Assembly (NCBI GenBank): GCA_031280545.1
Contig: JAITGP010000024.1
Location: 1 to 6,700, forward strand
Direction of reading: 5' to 3'
Length of the DNA stretch: 6,700 nt
Origin: Candidatus Peribacteria bacterium
Lineage (GTDB): Bacteria > Patescibacteria > JAEDAM01 > Absconditabacterales > Absconditicoccaceae
The position numbers were made by a program, and so were the translations under genes. Below the pieces are notes generated by a model that did not search any database, had not been told where the DNA came from, and saw only the letters and a program-made list of their open reading frames with translations. Each line of letters begins with the position of its first letter. The stretch's first letter is position 1. Below, piece by piece: positions 6,604-6,700 of this stretch.

Positions 6604-6700
6604 ATGGCAAAGATTAGAATCAAAGTATCGGCTTCACCGAAGCCAGATGATTGGAGTAAACTGATCAACTCATTTGATATTGAAGAAGGCATCAGTATGG
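6604..6700 (+). CDS. Unknown protein, 3'-truncated (fourth gene of the operon)
   Basis: ATG at 6604 follows an A-rich 36-base gap and an in-frame TAA at 6580-6582. The 32 visible codons read MAKIRIKVSASPKPDDW and then SKLINSFDIEEGISM, with no stop. The opening looks like a beta strand (KIRIKVSA) followed by a turn and a helix, which is compatible with many folds, including a ubiquitin-like or another E2/E1-associated domain. The visible part is too short to recognise. Same strand and close spacing suggest it belongs to the operon. No Shine-Dalgarno sequence is evident. Confidence 0.65.
   Translation, partial: MAKIRIKVSASPKPDDWSKLINSFDIEEGISM

Noticed and set aside
1..6700. CRISPR array, tRNA or rRNA gene, insertion sequence
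   Set aside because: No regularly spaced direct repeats, cloverleaf-like sequence, transposase motifs or terminal inverted repeats were seen; nearly all of the window is accounted for by coding sequence.

Overview
The window suggests a low-GC bacterium that reads UGA as glycine (genetic code 25), as in the Candidate Phyla Radiation lineages Gracilibacteria (BD1-5) and Absconditabacteria (SR1). The evidence is direct. One uninterrupted frame runs from base 1 to a TAA at 2281-2283 and is broken only by four TGA codons, never by TAA or TAG. One of these TGAs (1387-1389) falls on the conserved glycine of a WG-type repeat when aligned with sister repeats in the same protein. All four genes whose 3' end is visible stop at TAA. 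The lineage assignment is an inference from code, base composition and gene content; no marker gene is present.

Layout: (1) 1-2283, the 3' portion of a large repeat protein (WG/KWG-like repeats), which looks like four broken pieces under the standard code. (2) 2284-2449, an intergenic region with a near-consensus sigma70 promoter (TTGACT-N16-TATAAT) and a short A-rich leader ending in a Shine-Dalgarno-like AAAAGGA. (3) 2450-6700, a tightly packed plus-strand operon: a 641-aa protein with an N-terminal ubiquitin-E2-like domain (PHIYPEGYACLGN, Cys167) on a long coiled coil; a 476-aa coiled-coil protein ending in a complete JAB/JAMM metalloprotease domain (HCH-x7-SxxD); a 246-aa ThiF/E1-like adenylating enzyme (GCGATG, Cys180); and the first 32 codons of a fourth gene that runs off the window.

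Read together, genes 2-4 are the E2, the JAB deconjugase/processing peptidase and the E1 of a bacterial ubiquitin-like modification pathway. In known systems of this kind (the prokaryotic E1/E2/JAB operons, including PRTRC-type plasmid and element systems and the Bil/Bub defence systems), E1 adenylates the C-terminus of a ubiquitin-like protein, E2 carries it as a thioester, and JAB trims or removes it. No ubiquitin-like protein can be identified here; it may lie in or beyond the truncated fourth gene. What looks unusual is the presence of the set in a UGA-recoded genome, the long coiled coils on both the E2 and JAB proteins, and a possible second, cysteine-less E2-like domain at the C-terminus of the E2 protein. 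The operon contains no in-frame TGA in about 1,360 codons, unlike the gene before it, which may point to separate origin.
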